This document shows positions 44,603 through 53,116 of a stretch of 64,000 nucleotides of DNA, piece after piece; the stretch's first letter is position 1; every line of letters begins with the position of its first letter. The notes under the pieces are model-generated. The model saw only the letters and a program-made list of their open reading frames with translations. It was not told where the DNA came from and ran no database searches. The stretch lies in the NCBI GenBank assembly GCA_032027205.1, contig JAVSMN010000001.1, positions 744,001 through 808,000 of the forward strand. Reading direction: 5' to 3'. The DNA comes from Zeimonas sp032027205. Lineage in GTDB: Bacteria; Pseudomonadota; Gammaproteobacteria; Burkholderiales; Burkholderiaceae_E. Made by a program: the position numbers and the translations under genes.

Positions 44603-46105
44603 ATGCCCCACCGAACGCCGGCGGGTTCCGCTCTGTTGCTGTCGACGGCCCGAGCGACGCGCGCCGATACCCGGCTCACGCTCATCGTCGTGGGCCTTTC
44701 GACGGCGCTTTTCGCCGTCGCCGTGCCGTTTGCGAAGGTCGCGCTGGCGCCCAGCCCCGCGTTCATCGCGGCATACCAGTCGGCGCTGGTGATCAACGAT
44801 GCGATCACGGCCGTGCTGCTGTTCGCCCAGTTCAGCCTGGTGCGCGCTCGCAGCCTGCTCGTGCTGGCCAGCGGCTACCTGTTCGCCTCGCTCGTCGCCA
44901 TCCTGCACGCGCTGACGTTTCCCGGCTTGTTCACAGCGACGGGCCTGCTGGGCGCCGGCATGCAGACCACGGCATGGTTGTACATGGCGTGGCACGCAGC
45001 ATTTCCGCTTGCGGTCGTTGCATACGCGGCGCTCAGGCGCGGCGAGCGAACCCGCGCGCCGGCGCTTTCCGTTCCGACGTTTCTCGGCGTTGCCGTGTCA
45101 GGCGTGATTGCGTTGCTGATTTTGGTCGCCGTGCTGACAATCGCCGGCGATCCGCTCCTGCCGACGCTGATGGCCCAGGACCGCTACACCCCGCTCGTCT
45201 GGTGGTCGGTGTTGCTGATCTGGGGCTGCGCCATCCTTGCGCTCGCAATGTTGTCTCGCATCAAGCGACGCTCCGTGCTCGATCTGTGGCTTCGGGTGGT
45301 CATGTTCGCCTGGATTTTCGAGCTCGGCTTGAGCGCGGTGTTCAACGCAGGACGTTTCGACCTCGGCTTCTATGCCGGGCGCCTGTACGGCCTGCTCGCC
45401 TCGTCCTTCGTGTTGATCATGCTGCTGATCCAGACGCTGCGCTTGTACGCCGAGCTGACAGCCGCGCACGGCACGCTGCAGGATCTCGCGCGCCGTGACG
45501 GGCTCACGGGGTTGTTCAACCGGCGCGCATTCGACGAATCGCTCGTCGGGGAGTTGCAGCGCGCCTCGCGCAGTGCACAGCCGGTGTCGTTGCTGCTCGT
45601 CGACGTCGACCACTTCAAGCAGTTCAACGATCGGTACGGGCACCTTGCAGGCGACGCCTGCCTGAAGGTCGTGGCACGCGCGATCGGCGAGGCGGCCAAT
45701 CGTCCCACCGACATGGCGGCGCGCTACGGCGGCGAGGAGTTTGTCGTCCTGCTGCCGTCCACCGATGCCGCAGGTGCGCTCCAGGTCGCCGAACGCATGC
45801 GCAGTGCGGTTGCGCTTCGAAGCAGCGCCTGCGGACAGCCGGTGACGATCAGCGTGGGAGCGACAACACGGCTGCCCGGCGATGCCGCCGATTCGACGAG
45901 CATCATCGACATCGCCGACCATGCGCTCTATGAAGCCAAGGAGGCGGGCCGCGATCGGGTCGTCATGCAGTCGCGCGACGACACGTCGGCGCAGCGAGCG
46001 CGACCTCACCCGATCGTCATGAGGCTCGCGTTGCCGCCCGCTGCCGCGGTGTTCACCGACAGCGATCGCTCGACGAAGAGTCGCTCGAGCGGGATCGAAC
46101 CGTAG
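44603..46105 (+). CDS. Diguanylate cyclase with an N-terminal MASE4-like membrane sensor
   Basis: 500 aa. Seven to eight hydrophobic segments (about residues 25-275) resemble the MASE4 integral membrane sensor. A GGDEF domain follows, starting DGLTGLFNRRAFDESL. The active site is GGEEF (376-380), and RPTD lies 5 residues before it, so both catalysis and product inhibition at the I-site look intact. It should make cyclic di-GMP. The start at 44603 (MPHRTPAGS) has only a weak ribosome-binding site. The last 33 codons overlap the 3' end of putA on the other strand. Confidence 0.88.
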   Translation: MPHRTPAGSALLLSTARATRADTRLTLIVVGLSTALFAVAVPFAKVALAPSPAFIAAYQSALVINDAITAVLLFAQFSLVRARSLLVLASGYLFASLVAILHALTFPGLFTATGLLGAGMQTTAWLYMAWHAAFPLAVVAYAALRRGERTRAPALSVPTFLGVAVSGVIALLILVAVLTIAGDPLLPTLMAQDRYTPLVWWSVLLIWGCAILALAMLSRIKRRSVLDLWLRVVMFAWIFELGLSAVFNAGRFDLGFYAGRLYGLLASSFVLIMLLIQTLRLYAELTAAHGTLQDLARRDGLTGLFNRRAFDESLVGELQRASRSAQPVSLLLVDVDHFKQFNDRYGHLAGDACLKVVARAIGEAANRPTDMAARYGGEEFVVLLPSTDAAGALQVAERMRSAVALRSSACGQPVTISVGATTRLPGDAADSTSIIDIADHALYEAKEAGRDRVVMQSRDDTSAQRARPHPIVMRLALPPAAAVFTDSDRSTKSRSSGIEP

Positions 46106-49100
46106 CGCCTGTCACCGGGCGCGCAGGCGACGATGGTGACGATGGCGCCGTCGCGCTGCGCGAGACGGCGGCTCCAGCCGCGAAGATAGTCGCTGCCCAC
46201 CTGCACGATCGCGATATCGAAATCCGCTGCATCGAGTTCGGCGAGTGGACGAGCGAGGGCGCGCAGCGTCGACGGTAGCGATGCATGCAGCGCCGCGACG
46301 GTGCCCGAGCCATCGTCCCACCACCACATCGAGGCGCCTGCCGCGACTGCGTGCGCGAACTGGAAGATCCGGTCGGCATCTTCGTTCGCCACGCCCAGGA
46401 CCGTGCGACGCGATGCGAGCCACCACGTGTTGCGTTCGCCGGTGGGTCCGTCGAGCAGATGCGGCAAATCCAGCGGCGTATCGCCCGCCAACCGCACGCA
46501 CAGTTCGGCGAGATCGCGCGCATGCGGATCGCTGCGACCGCGCAGCCACGACTCGAGCGTACGCAGCGACTCGAGCGCGGCTGCCCGATGCGAGCACGTG
46601 GGCTGCGCTGCAGCCGAGTGCGAAGCTTTGTCCTGCCTCGGCGGCAGCGCCAGCGGCGCATCGATCGGCAACCGCATCAACCTGCGCAGGTACAACGGCC
46701 CGCCCGCCTTCGGCCCCGTACCCGACAGCCCTTCCCCGCCGAAAGGCTGCACGCCGACAACCGCGCCGATCATGTTGCGATTGACGTACTGGTTGCCGAC
46801 GCGCGCGCGCGAAGCGACGAGATCGACCGTTTCGTCCAGCCGCGTCTGCACGCCCAGCGTCAATCCGTAGCCGATTCGTTCGAGGTTCGAGATGATGCCG
46901 GGAAGCTCGTCGCGCGCGTAGCGCACGACGTGCAGGATCGGGCCGAAGACTTCGCGATGCAGCGCGCCGACGTCGGGCAGTTCGACGAGCACGGGCGCGA
47001 CGAAGCAACCATGTCGACGCTCGCGCAATGGCGCGCGTGCCTCTACCGCAGTTGACCCACCTTCGCAGACGCACGGGCGCACCTCGTCCAGGTACCCGAG
47101 CAACGCGTCGCGCGCTGCGCGATCGATCACCGGCCCCAAGTCCGTGTCGAGGCGATCGGGTCGTCCGAGCCGCAACTCGCGCATCGCGCCGCGCAGCATC
47201 GCCAGGATGCGGTCGGCCGTCTCGTGCTGCACGCACAGCACGCGCAGCGCGGAGCAGCGCTGTCCTGCGCTGTCGAAGGCCGACGCGACGATGTCGGCAA
47301 CCGCCTGTTCGGGCAGAGCCGACGAATCGACGATCATCGCGTTGATTCCGCCCGTCTCGGCGATCAGCACGATCGGCTGGCCGCGCTCGTCGAGCCGGCC
47401 GGCCAGCGCGCGCGCGATCGAGCGTGCCACCGCCGTCGATCCGGTGAACACGACACCGCGCACGCGCGGATCGGCGACAAGCGCGGCGCCGACCGTCTCG
47501 CCATCGCCGGGCAGCAACTGCAGCGCCGATGCATCGACGCCGGCTTCGTGCAACACGCTGACGAAGCGCGCCGCGACGAGCGGCGTCTGCTCGGCGGGCT
47601 TGGCGAGCACCGCATTTCCCGCGGCCAACGCCGCCGCGACCTGCCCGCCGAAGATCGACAACGGAAAATTCCACGGGCTGATACAGACGACCGGGCCAAT
47701 CGGCGTGCCGTTCGCGTACACCGGAACGTCGCGCAATTGCGCTGCGTAGTAGCGCAGGAAATCGACCGTCTCGCGCAACTCGGCGATCGCATCGGCGATC
47801 GTGCGTCCGGCCTCGCGCACGATCAGTGCGATCCATTCGGCGACGCTCGCCTCGAGCCGCGCCGCGGCGGCGTCGAGCACTGCCGCCCTTTCTGCAGGCG
47901 ACCGGGACGCCCACGCCACTGCACCGTCGCACGCCAGGCGAAGGGCATCATCGACGTCGTTCGCGCCCGCCTCGACGACGCGGCCTACGAGATCGCGAGC
48001 GTCGGCAGGATTGCGCACGTCACGCGAATCACGGCTGCTCGCGCTGCGCCCGCCCGCATCGCCATCGAGCGAATCGCGGTCGCTTGCATCGCCGTCGCGC
48101 GATTCGCCCCCCACGATCGGCGCGGCGACGTACCGCCGCGACGAATGCGCCGTCAGCGCTTCGGCGAGTTCCGCGAGGCGCCGCTCATCGGTCAGGTCGA
48201 CGCCGCGCGAGTTCCTGCGCCGCGCGCCGTACAGCGCCTGCGGCAGCGGAATCGCCGGGTGCGGCAGCCCGACCGACCCCTCGGCGCGCGCGTTGCGCTC
48301 GATCACCTCCAACGGGCTCTCGACCAACGCATCGATCGGCACCGATTCGTCGGCGATCCGGTGCACGAAGGACGTGTTGGCGCCGTTCTCGAGCAGCCGT
48401 CGCACCAGGTACGCGAGCAGCGTCTCGTGCGTACCCACCGGCGCGTAGATGCGGCACGGACGACCGAGCCCGCCCTCGGCCTCGCTTCGGACGACCTGCT
48501 CGTACAACGGCTCGCCCATGCCGTGCAGGCACTGGAATTCGTACTGCCCGGGCCGAAAGTGCGCACCCGCCATCTCGTGCACGGCCGCGACCGTGTGCGC
48601 GTTGTGCGTGGCGAACTGCGGATAGACGGCCTCGGGCGCGGCCAGCAACCGGCGCGCGCACGCGAGGAAGGACAGGTCGGTGTGCGCCTTGCGCGTGAAC
48701 ACCGGATAGCTGTCGAGCCCTTCGACCTGCGCACGCTTGATCTCGCTGTCCCAGTAGGCGCCTTTCACCAGTCGCACCATCAGCCGTCGGCGGCTGCGCT
48801 GCGCGAGATCGACGAGCGCATCGACGACGCGCAGGCACCGCTTCTGGTAGGCCTGCACGACGAAGCCGACGCCGTTCCACCCGGCCAGTCCCGGCTCGAA
48901 GCACAGGCGCTCGAGCAGGTCGAGCGACAGGTCGAGCCGACCCGCTTCCTCGGCATCGATGTTCAATCCGATGTCCCACGCGCGCGCCCGCAACGCGAGC
49001 GCGAGCAGCCGCGGATACAGTTCATCGAAGACGCGCTGGCGGTGCGCGCGTGCATAGCGCGGGTGCAGCGCCGACAGCTTGATCGACACGCCGGGGCCGT

Positions 49101-49908
49101 CGAAGACGCCCCGTCCCCCTGACGCTGCCCCAATCGCGTCGATTGCGCCGTCGTAGGCTGCGTGATAGTTCAGCGCGTCCTCGCCGGTCATCGCCGCCTC
49201 GCCGAGCATGTCGTACGAGTGCCGGAACCCGGCCGCCTCGCGCGCACGCGCGCGCGCGATGGCGTCGCCGATCGTTTCGCCGGCGACGAACTGCTCGCCG
49301 AGCAGGCGCATCGCGCGATCGACCGCTCGGCGCACGAGCGGCTCGCCGCTACGCGCGATCGCACGCGCCAGCGCGCTCGACAGGCCGCTCTCGTCGTGCA
49401 GCGAGACGAGCTTGCCGGTGACCACCAGTCCCCACGTCGCCGCATGCACGAAGACCGACGCGTGCGAGCCGAGATGCGACTGCCAGTCGCCGCGGCCGAT
49501 CTTGTCGCGAATCAGCGCATCGCGCGTCGCGTCGTCCGGAATACGCAGCAGCGCTTCGGCCAGGCACATCAGCGCGATGCCTTCCTGCGACGACAGCGAG
49601 AACTCGGCCAACAGGCCCTGAACGAGTCCGTCCCGACCGACGCGACGCTCGCGCAGTCGCGCCGCGAGCGTGTGCGCGAGCGCCCCGACCGCATGCTCCC
49701 GCTCGGGCGCAAGGCGAGCGATCGGCAGCAGTGCGCGCACGCAACCGGCTTCCGGGGCGCGGAACGACGCAGTGATCGCCGCTCGCAACGGCGACTGTCG
49801 GCGCACCTCGCCGAGCAGCGCTGCGAACGGCTCCGGCGCACTCTCGACGGCATGCGCGGTCGCCTCGGGCGGCCGGTCGTCCGACGCGCAGGTGCTCTCG
49901 TCCGACAT
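46006..49908 (-). CDS. putA: Bifunctional proline dehydrogenase / L-glutamate gamma-semialdehyde dehydrogenase PutA
   Basis: 1300 aa. It oxidises proline to glutamate: the FAD-dependent PRODH barrel (about 150-480, with SIKLSALHPRY, IGLNIDAEEAGRLDLSL and LMVRLVKGAYWDSEIK) and the NAD-dependent aldehyde dehydrogenase (about 600-1110, with AETGGINAMIVD for the Glu and AGQRCSALR for the catalytic Cys, about 882). A C-terminal ALDH-like domain of about 190 residues follows. The N-terminal ribbon-helix-helix of E. coli PutA is absent, so it is probably not its own repressor. An Arg/Asp/Ser-rich linker (around 590) separates the two enzymes. GGGAG precedes the ATG. Confidence 0.96.
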   Translation of the reverse strand: MSDESTCASDDRPPEATAHAVESAPEPFAALLGEVRRQSPLRAAITASFRAPEAGCVRALLPIARLAPEREHAVGALAHTLAARLRERRVGRDGLVQGLLAEFSLSSQEGIALMCLAEALLRIPDDATRDALIRDKIGRGDWQSHLGSHASVFVHAATWGLVVTGKLVSLHDESGLSSALARAIARSGEPLVRRAVDRAMRLLGEQFVAGETIGDAIARARAREAAGFRHSYDMLGEAAMTGEDALNYHAAYDGAIDAIGAASGGRGVFDGPGVSIKLSALHPRYARAHRQRVFDELYPRLLALALRARAWDIGLNIDAEEAGRLDLSLDLLERLCFEPGLAGWNGVGFVVQAYQKRCLRVVDALVDLAQRSRRRLMVRLVKGAYWDSEIKRAQVEGLDSYPVFTRKAHTDLSFLACARRLLAAPEAVYPQFATHNAHTVAAVHEMAGAHFRPGQYEFQCLHGMGEPLYEQVVRSEAEGGLGRPCRIYAPVGTHETLLAYLVRRLLENGANTSFVHRIADESVPIDALVESPLEVIERNARAEGSVGLPHPAIPLPQALYGARRRNSRGVDLTDERRLAELAEALTAHSSRRYVAAPIVGGESRDGDASDRDSLDGDAGGRSASSRDSRDVRNPADARDLVGRVVEAGANDVDDALRLACDGAVAWASRSPAERAAVLDAAAARLEASVAEWIALIVREAGRTIADAIAELRETVDFLRYYAAQLRDVPVYANGTPIGPVVCISPWNFPLSIFGGQVAAALAAGNAVLAKPAEQTPLVAARFVSVLHEAGVDASALQLLPGDGETVGAALVADPRVRGVVFTGSTAVARSIARALAGRLDERGQPIVLIAETGGINAMIVDSSALPEQAVADIVASAFDSAGQRCSALRVLCVQHETADRILAMLRGAMRELRLGRPDRLDTDLGPVIDRAARDALLGYLDEVRPCVCEGGSTAVEARAPLRERRHGCFVAPVLVELPDVGALHREVFGPILHVVRYARDELPGIISNLERIGYGLTLGVQTRLDETVDLVASRARVGNQYVNRNMIGAVVGVQPFGGEGLSGTGPKAGGPLYLRRLMRLPIDAPLALPPRQDKASHSAAAQPTCSHRAAALESLRTLESWLRGRSDPHARDLAELCVRLAGDTPLDLPHLLDGPTGERNTWWLASRRTVLGVANEDADRIFQFAHAVAAGASMWWWDDGSGTVAALHASLPSTLRALARPLAELDAADFDIAIVQVGSDYLRGWSRRLAQRDGAIVTIVACAPGDRRYGSIPLERLFVERSLSVNTAAAGGNASLMTIG

Positions 49909-49971
49909 CGGATCTCCCTCGTGAGGACCTGCTGTTACGGTACACTGCCAAGTCCTGTTCCGGTGCCGTCG

Positions 49972-50364
49972 ATGGGCCTTCCGCCTCTTCCGCCGCGCTC
50001 GCGCGCACGCCGTCGCGCGGCCGTCGCGCTCGCCGCCTTGCCTGCCGCCCTGCCGATCCTCGGCGCCGCGCTCGCCTACGCGCCACGTGCCCGCGCCCAA
50101 CTGCTGCGCTCGTTTCCCGCGAAGGCGCGTCTCGCCCGTCTCGAGATGCGCATCTTTCCGGAAGCGACGATCGATGGCGAAACCGTCCGGCTGGCCGGTG
50201 CGGCACGCATCCACGACACGAACAACCGCATCGTGATGCCCGCCTCGCTGTCGGGCACGCACGACGTGCTGGTCGAGGACGACGCCTCGGGGCAGATCAG
50301 CCGCATCTGGATCCTCACGCCCGAAGAACTCGCTGCCGCACGCGAGCGCGCGAAGAGCCGGTGA
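49972..50364 (+). CDS. Small exported protein of unknown function
   Basis: 130 aa. It has an N-terminal Arg-rich signal peptide (RRRAAVALAALPAALPILGA, then ARA). The mature part begins QLLRSFPAKARLARLEMRIF and has PEATIDGETVRLAGAARIHDT, then NRIVMPASLSGTHDVLVEDD. I recognise no domain by name. Its stop overlaps the miaB GTG by 4 bp (GTGA), so it is the first gene of the miaB unit. It is divergent from putA with 63 bases between. Confidence 0.75.
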   Translation: MGLPPLPPRSRARRRAAVALAALPAALPILGAALAYAPRARAQLLRSFPAKARLARLEMRIFPEATIDGETVRLAGAARIHDTNNRIVMPASLSGTHDVLVEDDASGQISRIWILTPEELAAARERAKSR

Positions 50365-51722
50365 CGAAGAAGCTGTACATCCGCACCTTCGGGTGCCAGA
50401 TGAACGAGTACGACTCCGACCGAATGGCCGACGTGCTCGCCGCCAGCGAAGGCGCGCAGAAGACCGAGCGCATCGAGGAAGCCGACATCGTGCTGTTCAA
50501 CACCTGCTCGGTGCGCGAGAAGGCGCAGGAGAAAGTGTTCTCCGACCTGGGTCGGGTGCGCGCGCTCAAGCGCGAGCGCCCCGACCTGCTGATCGGCGTC
50601 GGCGGCTGCGTGGCCAGCCAGGAAGGCGAGGCGATCGTCGAGCGCGCGCCCTACGTCGATCTCGTCTTCGGCCCACAGACGCTGCACCGGCTCCCCGAGC
50701 TGATCGCCCGCAGGCGCGAGACGGGCCGCCCGCAGGTCGATATCCGCTTCCCCGAGATCGAGAAGTTCGACCGCATGCCGCCGGCGCGCAGCGAAGGCGC
50801 GAGCGCTTTCGTCTCGATCATGGAAGGCTGCAGCAAGTACTGCAGCTTCTGCGTCGTGCCGTACACGCGCGGGCACGAGATCTCCCGGCCGGTCGACGAC
50901 GTGCTCGTCGAGATCGCCGGCCTCGCGTCGCAGGGCGTGCGCGAGATCACGCTTCTAGGGCAGAACGTCAACGCCTATCGCGGCGCGTTCGCGGCCGGCG
51001 GCGCATCGACTTCCTCGACGGGTGCCGGCGCGCACGCCGACCTCGCGCTGCTGCTCGAGCTCGTCTGCGAGATCCCCGGCGTCGAGCGCGTGCGCTACAC
51101 GACCTCGCACCCGAAGGAATTCGGCCAGCGGCTCATCGACGCGCACGCGCGGCTCGGCAAGCTCGCCGCGCACGTGCACTTGCCGGTGCAGTCCGGCTCC
51201 GATCGGATCCTCGCCGCGATGAAGCGCGGCTACACCGTGCTCGAATACAAGTCGATCGTGCGGCGGCTGCGCGCGGCAAGGCCCGACCTGAGCCTGAGCT
51301 CCGATTTCATCGTCGGCTTTCCCGGCGAAACAGCCGACGACTTCGAGAAGACGATGCGACTGGTCGACGAAGTCGGCTTCGACGCATCGTTCTCGTTCGT
51401 CTACAGCCCGCGTCCCGGAACGCCCGCTGCCGACCTTCCCGACGACACGCCGCACGCCGAGAAGCTCGAGCGGCTGCAGCGGCTGCAGGCAGCCAACGAC
51501 GCCCAGGCTCGATCGATCAGCGAATCGATGATCGGCAGCGTGCAGCGCGTGCTGGTGGAAGGCCCGGCGCGGCGCGGCGACGCTGAACTCGCCGCACGTA
51601 CGTCGAACAACCGTGTCGTCAACTTCGCCGGCGCAAGCGAGTCCATCGGGCGCTTCGTCGAGGTGCGCATCAGCGAAGCACGCACACATTCGCTGCGCGG
51701 CGAACTCGTCGCTCCCGCATGA
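50361..51722 (+). CDS. miaB: tRNA-2-methylthio-N6-dimethylallyladenosine synthase
   Basis: 453 aa. This radical-SAM methylthiotransferase modifies A37 of tRNAs reading UNN codons. The N-terminal UPF0004 domain has three cluster cysteines (FGCQMNEYDS, NTCSVR, GGCVAS); the radical-SAM cluster is CSKYCSFC at residues 157-164; a C-terminal TRAM domain follows. It starts at GTG 50361. A short insert (FAAGGASTSSTGAGAHADLA) precedes LLLELVCEIPG. It is coupled on both sides by 4-bp overlaps. Confidence 0.97.
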   Translation: MTKKLYIRTFGCQMNEYDSDRMADVLAASEGAQKTERIEEADIVLFNTCSVREKAQEKVFSDLGRVRALKRERPDLLIGVGGCVASQEGEAIVERAPYVDLVFGPQTLHRLPELIARRRETGRPQVDIRFPEIEKFDRMPPARSEGASAFVSIMEGCSKYCSFCVVPYTRGHEISRPVDDVLVEIAGLASQGVREITLLGQNVNAYRGAFAAGGASTSSTGAGAHADLALLLELVCEIPGVERVRYTTSHPKEFGQRLIDAHARLGKLAAHVHLPVQSGSDRILAAMKRGYTVLEYKSIVRRLRAARPDLSLSSDFIVGFPGETADDFEKTMRLVDEVGFDASFSFVYSPRPGTPAADLPDDTPHAEKLERLQRLQAANDAQARSISESMIGSVQRVLVEGPARRGDAELAARTSNNRVVNFAGASESIGRFVEVRISEARTHSLRGELVAPA

Positions 51723-53116
51723 GCGGCGAACGCAGGCGCGTCGCAGCGCTCGCGCTCGCGCTCGCCGCGAGCGTCTCGCTGCCGGCGGCGGCGCCTCCCG
51801 TTCGCGCGCAAACGGTGCTCGACGGCGCCGCGTCGACGCCCGGACAGATCGATGCGCCGCTCACCCTTGCCGAATTGCTGCCCCAGGCGCGCCGCTGGAT
51901 CAACGGCGGACAGGCCGAACGCGCGTGGAAGGCACTCGATGCCCGCGTCGACGACTACGCAGGCGATCCCGAATTCGACTACCTGCTCGGGCTCGCGGCG
52001 CTCGACACCGCACGCCCGGGGCGCGCCGTCTTCGCCCTCGAGCGCGTGCTGATCGTGCAGCCCGACTTCCTGCCGGCGCGCGCGGAGTTGGCGCGCGCCT
52101 ACTTCGCGCTGCACGAGCACGAAAACGCCCGCCGCGAGTTCGAGGCGGTGTCGGAACGCGAGGTCCCGCAGGAAGTGCGCCAGGTCATCGGCCGATACCT
52201 GGACGCAATCCGCTTCCGCGAGCGTCGCGACGAGCCGCGGTTCACCGCCTCGGCAGAAATCGAAGCGGGCTACGACTCGAACCCGAACTTCGGCAGCGCC
52301 TCCGGTCGCTGGGTGCTCGCCGACGGGACCGCCGTCATTCCGCTGGGCATCAGCCGCCCGCGCGAGAGCATGGCGATCGGCGCCGCGCTGGCCGCGGACT
52401 GGGCCGTACCGATCGGCGGCGCGTGGCAGTGGACCGTCGGCGGACGTGCAGCAACCCGACGCTACCCATCCGCACATACACTGGACCAGGACCAGTTCGA
52501 CCTGAATTCGGGATTCGCCTTTCGCCACGGTTGCCATCGCATCGACATGCTCCTCCAGGCACAGCACCTCGAACTCGACGGCGCGAGCTTTCGCGACGCC
52601 GGGGGCGGGCTCGCCCAGTGGCAATGCGATCTCGACGCGCGCACCCGTGTCGGCGCCTACGCGCAGCACTTCGAGTTCGACTTCCCGAACGAGGGCTCGC
52701 GTGACGCGCGCCGATCGGGGCTCGGCCTGACCTTCGCGCGAGTGCTCGACGGAGCCGCGCGGCCGGTCGTCGTGGTCGGCGTCTCCGGGGGCCACGAGCG
52801 TTCGCGACGCGGCTTCGACAACCTTTCATACGACTATCGCGGCCTGCGCGCCGTCTACAGTCGCGCGATCGGCGGCCAATGGCGCGGTTTCGCGTCGCTG
52901 GCGTACGAAACGCGCGAGTTCGACGCGCCGGAACCGTTCTTCGGCGTCGTTCGCAGCGACCATCAGGCCGATCTGCAGCTCGGCGCGGAACGGGCGCTGT
53001 CGTCGCAATGGACGGTCGCACCGACGATCGGCTGGACACGCAACCGCTCGAACGTCGCGCCCAACGACTTCCGCCGCACGCAGGCCGGCGTCGCCCTTCG
53101 GTATCGCTTCCGATGA
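51719..53116 (+). CDS. Slam-like (DUF560) outer-membrane protein, type XI secretion translocator
   Basis: 465 aa. A signal peptide ends near PVRAQ. A helical, TPR-like region follows (about 50-165: LPQARRWINGGQAERAWKAL, FALERVLIVQPDFLPARAEL). The rest, starting FTASAEIEAGYDSNPNFGS, alternates like a beta-barrel of about 14 strands and ends in ALRYRFR with a terminal arginine after aromatic Phe. This TPR-plus-barrel layout is that of surface lipoprotein assembly modulators. The ATG overlaps the miaB stop (ATGA) and its own stop overlaps the next start (ATGA), so the next gene is the likely cargo. Confidence 0.85.
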   Translation: MSGERRRVAALALALAASVSLPAAAPPVRAQTVLDGAASTPGQIDAPLTLAELLPQARRWINGGQAERAWKALDARVDDYAGDPEFDYLLGLAALDTARPGRAVFALERVLIVQPDFLPARAELARAYFALHEHENARREFEAVSEREVPQEVRQVIGRYLDAIRFRERRDEPRFTASAEIEAGYDSNPNFGSASGRWVLADGTAVIPLGISRPRESMAIGAALAADWAVPIGGAWQWTVGGRAATRRYPSAHTLDQDQFDLNSGFAFRHGCHRIDMLLQAQHLELDGASFRDAGGGLAQWQCDLDARTRVGAYAQHFEFDFPNEGSRDARRSGLGLTFARVLDGAARPVVVVGVSGGHERSRRGFDNLSYDYRGLRAVYSRAIGGQWRGFASLAYETREFDAPEPFFGVVRSDHQADLQLGAERALSSQWTVAPTIGWTRNRSNVAPNDFRRTQAGVALRYRFR

